From CAZFQG01 sp964520785 (GTDB taxonomy: Bacteria; Planctomycetota; Planctomycetia; Pirellulales; Thermoguttaceae), in NCBI GenBank assembly GCA_964520785.1, contig CAZFQG010000083.1, positions 1-25,476 on the forward strand: DNA of 25,476 bases, given 5' to 3'. Of the stretch, positions 23,160 through 25,476 are shown one piece after another. The position numbers and the translations under genes are program-made. How positions within the stretch are numbered: position 1 is the first letter of the stretch; every line of letters begins with the position of its first letter. The notes beneath the pieces were generated by a model. That model worked only from the letters and a program-made list of their open reading frames with translations. It did no database searches and was not told the origin of the DNA.

Positions 23160-24230
23160 CTACTTGTAGATAACGGTGAACATCACGTGCCAGCCGTCGC
23201 CGCCGATTTGGCCCTTTCTCTCGGTCTCGATGTCGACGGGGCCGATCTCCCCGGCGCAGTAGCACCCGAAGAGGGGCAGGCTTTTCCCGAGCGACGCCTG
23301 CATCGCGGCAAGTTCCTCTTCGTAGTTCTCCAACTTGCTCCGGCGCCCGGCACAGTTGAAGGCCAGAACGCCCGCGATTTGGGGTTTCGCGGAGGTCTTG
23401 CCGGCGATCTCCAACGCCGTCGCCATTCCCTCCTTCGCCGAGAGGATCACTGTTTCGTTCGTCTTCGCCTGGCGTCCGACCAGGGCCGTCTTGAAGTCGC
23501 CGCGGAGATGGACCGCGACGACGCCATCGGTCAACATTCGCCCTTGATAATAGACGAACGTCTGCCCGGCGTTTTTGTTGGCGCTTCCGCCGGTGAGGGG
23601 GTAGTCGGCGCCGGTGACCTTCTGGATACCCTCTACCAGCGGCGCGTTCTTCGGCGAGTGGGCGTCGGCCAGGCAGATCAGCAGGCTACCTTCGGACGTC
23701 TCGTCCGCGGACGGACCCAGTTGTTCGGCAAGCGCCTGCCCTGCCTCCTTCAGTCGCCGGTCGATTTCGGCCTGATGCTCCTGGTAGACGAGCTTGCTCG
23801 TCTTGGTGTTTTCAACGACGGCCGTCTTCACCTCGATCTTCCCGCCGATCCCCAGCAACCCCACCGCGTCGTAGTCCGTACATCCTTCCTGCGTGAAGGA
23901 ACCGTAGGTCGCCAGCCCGAAGATACTCTCCGCCGGCAAGACCTCCTTCAGCCCCTCCAGCATCGCCTTCTTGGCCTCTTCCCCCTCGAAGCACTCCGAG
24001 AGGAGCACCACCTCCGGCGGTGCGCCGCCGAACTCTTTAAGCAACAGCTCGGCCGCCGTCCGTCCCGCCGTCCGCGGGTCTTCATCCTCGTCGACTACCG
24101 AGACGGCGCGGAGGACCGGGCCGGTTGGTTCGGAGTCCTCGGCCGCCGGGGTCGCCGTACAACGGAAAACGACCGGCATCAAAACGAAAAGGACCACCTT
24201 GGCAATGATTCGCGAATGGGACGCACTCAT
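23160..24230 (-). CDS. Exported FIST-domain (FIST_N/FIST_C) protein
   Basis: 356 residues. FIST domains are predicted small-ligand sensors, usually cytoplasmic. Here the first 30 residues look like a signal peptide (AKVVLFVLMPVVFRCTATPA, cut near the Ala-Ala-Glu), with Cys24 giving a weak possible lipobox. FIST_N covers about 35-200 (PPEVVLLSECFEGEEA, IFGLATYGSFTQEGC, LLICLADAHS and YPLTGGSANK) and FIST_C about 240-350 (GVLAFNCAGRR and LPLFGCYCAGEIGPVD, the typical ending block). A strong GAGGAGG 7 bases before ATG 24230 fixes the start. It follows the CBM9-like gene by 27 bases and precedes the SDR by 18, which links it to carbohydrate use. Binding of an extracytoplasmic solute is an inference. 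Confidence 0.88.
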   Translation of the reverse strand: MSASHSRIIAKVVLFVLMPVVFRCTATPAAEDSEPTGPVLRAVSVVDEDEDPRTAGRTAAELLLKEFGGAPPEVVLLSECFEGEEAKKAMLEGLKEVLPAESIFGLATYGSFTQEGCTDYDAVGLLGIGGKIEVKTAVVENTKTSKLVYQEHQAEIDRRLKEAGQALAEQLGPSADETSEGSLLICLADAHSPKNAPLVEGIQKVTGADYPLTGGSANKNAGQTFVYYQGRMLTDGVVAVHLRGDFKTALVGRQAKTNETVILSAKEGMATALEIAGKTSAKPQIAGVLAFNCAGRRSKLENYEEELAAMQASLGKSLPLFGCYCAGEIGPVDIETERKGQIGGDGWHVMFTVIYK

Positions 24231-24257
24231 GGATTCTTCCTCCTCTTTTCCGGGCTA

Positions 24258-25346
24258 TCAATACTTCGACGAACACATCCCCCAGGGAATCCGGGCCGTA
24301 TAAGGGCTCCAATCCTCCGGAACCGGCTTCCACCAGATGCTCCATGCGTTCCGGTCGCGCTGCGAGGGCCAGAGCCCGACCGACGCGCCCCAATCGCGGA
24401 CCCCGGTCCCGTCCGGATCATGCACGAGAAACGAGAAGCAAAACGCCCTCCCCTCGCTCGGCCGGAGCACATCCCGCATCGGCCCCCAAGGAATAGAGCA
24501 TTCGTAACGGGTGGTTTTGCCCTCTCGCGTGACGCGGCATTTCGCCTTTGCCTCGGGATTCCATACCACGTGGTCTTCTTGCTTGACAAGCCGGTAGCAG
24601 GTCCCGCCCCCTTCGCCTCCCCCCGCGACGATGAGGTACTCGAATCCTTCCTGTCCGGGCTTCTCCGCGCCGAACGCAAGCTGGACCGCGTCGCCGTATG
24701 CGGCCTCGTCGTCCGACCCCGGAAAAACGGCGGGGCGGAGCCGGTCTTCTTCAACCTCCACGAGAACCGAAAACGCGCGGCGGCTCCAAAACGTCTTGAC
24801 GACGGTTTCCTTCAAGCTGGAACCGTCCTCCTGAACGCTGCGCACCGGTACGGAGTCTGCCCAGTCGTCCGCCTCCCCGTCGATATTCGGGGCTGAGTAC
24901 GGGGCAGTCGCCACGACCACTTCCTGCCGAACCGTGACATCCGGCTTCCCTTCCTCGCGGAAGCTCACCTGGATCGGGTAACGATTTTCTTCCGCGGACT
25001 TCGCCCGCTGGACGTTGAAGGCGACTCGCACCACTTGATCCGGCGAAATCTCGACTTCATGCTCCGGCGGCGAAAGCAACCAACCCTCCGGGGTCTTGAG
25101 TCTGAGCGTTCCCTTGCGACTCCGGCCTCCCGGGTTCTTCACCGCGACGAACAGAATCGGACCGTGCGATGGCGTCACCAACATCGGTTCGATCTGAAAC
25201 AGAAGGACCTCGGCGGATCGCTCGTCCGCTGCATCTTCAGCCGCGACCGGGCCCGAGGGAAGAAGCCCGAGCGCGCCGCAGAACCACACAAAAACCAAGG
25301 AAAACCGGTAAATCGCCACGACCGCCTGGTTACTCCATATTCGCAT
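24258..25346 (-). CDS. Exported protein with NEW3-like and CBM9/DOMON-like beta-sandwich domains
   Basis: 362 residues. A signal peptide with a late hydrophobic core (about residues 8-34, ending PSGPVAAED) exports it. Residues about 45-150 form an Ig-like sandwich (FVAVKNPGGRSRKGTLRLKT, PEGWLLSPPEHEVEISPDQ, RVAFNVQRA), resembling NEW3-type domains. Residues about 155-355 resemble carbohydrate-binding family 9: APNIDGEADDWADSVPV, FWSRRAFSVLVEVEED, YGDAVQLAFGAEKPG, TRYECSIPW and FCFSFLVHDPDG. No hydrolase motif was seen. It is the first gene of the run that continues with FIST, SDR and aldolase. GGGGA about 7 bases before ATG 25346 is an acceptable ribosome binding site. Ligand unknown. Confidence 0.86.
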   Translation of the reverse strand: MRIWSNQAVVAIYRFSLVFVWFCGALGLLPSGPVAAEDAADERSAEVLLFQIEPMLVTPSHGPILFVAVKNPGGRSRKGTLRLKTPEGWLLSPPEHEVEISPDQVVRVAFNVQRAKSAEENRYPIQVSFREEGKPDVTVRQEVVVATAPYSAPNIDGEADDWADSVPVRSVQEDGSSLKETVVKTFWSRRAFSVLVEVEEDRLRPAVFPGSDDEAAYGDAVQLAFGAEKPGQEGFEYLIVAGGGEGGGTCYRLVKQEDHVVWNPEAKAKCRVTREGKTTRYECSIPWGPMRDVLRPSEGRAFCFSFLVHDPDGTGVRDWGASVGLWPSQRDRNAWSIWWKPVPEDWSPYTARIPWGMCSSKY

Positions 25347-25476
25347 TCATCGTCCCCAACCACCGGTAGGGTACCACAAATCCCGTGGGAAGCAATCCCA
25401 CCCCCCAAGAGTGGCGGACCTCAAATCCCGGGCGCCACCGTCTTGTCGCAGACGAACCCGGACATCGCCTCTCAAA

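Noticed and set aside
22353..24896. 847-codon open frame on the plus strand
   Set aside because: It lies antisense across SDR, FIST and most of the CBM9-like gene, all of which have clear family motifs. The frame is open because of GC-rich third positions.
25347..25476. Possible start or end of another gene at the right edge
   Set aside because: Only short frames are open; a minus-strand frame ending MSGFVCDKTVAPGI has a stop two codons upstream, so nothing can be supported.

Overview
The window looks like chromosomal DNA of a planctomycete, probably near the Pirellulales. The evidence is GC-rich sequence, long antisense open frames caused by third-position GC, and several proteins of planctomycete type: a short lipoprotein ending in a YPYYTNRGPRDF tail, a metallophosphoesterase with a QE/HGG second motif, a 29-residue basic protein starting GTKKTGKGRRKLG, and a secreted peptidase with dockerin repeats and a PEP-CTERM tail. 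The assignment rests on recalled family resemblance. There is no rRNA or tRNA here to test it.

Layout. 1-4.0 kb: the 3' part of a conserved hypothetical gene on +, then a minus-strand run of a LysM/YkuD envelope protein, pyrE and a small putative nuclease-like/winged-helix protein. 4.0-7.1 kb: short genes and relics. These are a zinc-ribbon membrane protein, a decayed tRNA-queuosine mannosyltransferase gene, a metallophosphoesterase, a lipoprotein followed by a good intrinsic terminator, and the 29-codon basic gene. 7.1-9.0 kb: an HDOD regulator with a degenerate GGDEF-like end, preceded by a strongly structured leader. 9.2-12.3 kb (minus): a MoxR ATPase/DUF58 pair with overlapping stop and start codons, and a secreted DUF1349-like protein. 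12.5-16.0 kb (plus): an M14 carboxypeptidase-LamG-dockerin-PEP-CTERM exoprotein, followed 10 bases later by a membrane-anchored beta-helix-like protein.

16.0-25.3 kb (minus) is a carbohydrate-utilisation region. It encodes an FGGY kinase, a UroD-family protein, a glycerol-dehydrogenase-type Fe/Zn alcohol dehydrogenase, a D-2-hydroxyacid dehydrogenase, a class II aldolase (GatY/KbaY/Fba type), an SDR oxidoreductase, an exported FIST-domain protein and an exported CBM9-like protein. The last four named are tightly spaced and look like one operon. A plausible but unproven route is oxidation of a polyol or sugar by SDR/ADH, phosphorylation by the kinase, cleavage by the aldolase and handling of the 2-carbon or 3-carbon product by the hydroxyacid dehydrogenase. 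No transporter or transcription factor lies in the window.

Two intergenic gaps in this region (18.7-18.9 kb and 21.1-21.5 kb) hold palindrome-rich repeat elements. The first is an almost 200-base nested inverted repeat with 25-base perfect arms. Other points of interest are an L,D-transpeptidase domain whose catalytic His and Cys are replaced, the nonsense-mutated and truncated queuosine glycosyltransferase, and the tiny basic gene. I saw no CRISPR array, IS transposase, phage gene, tRNA or rRNA.
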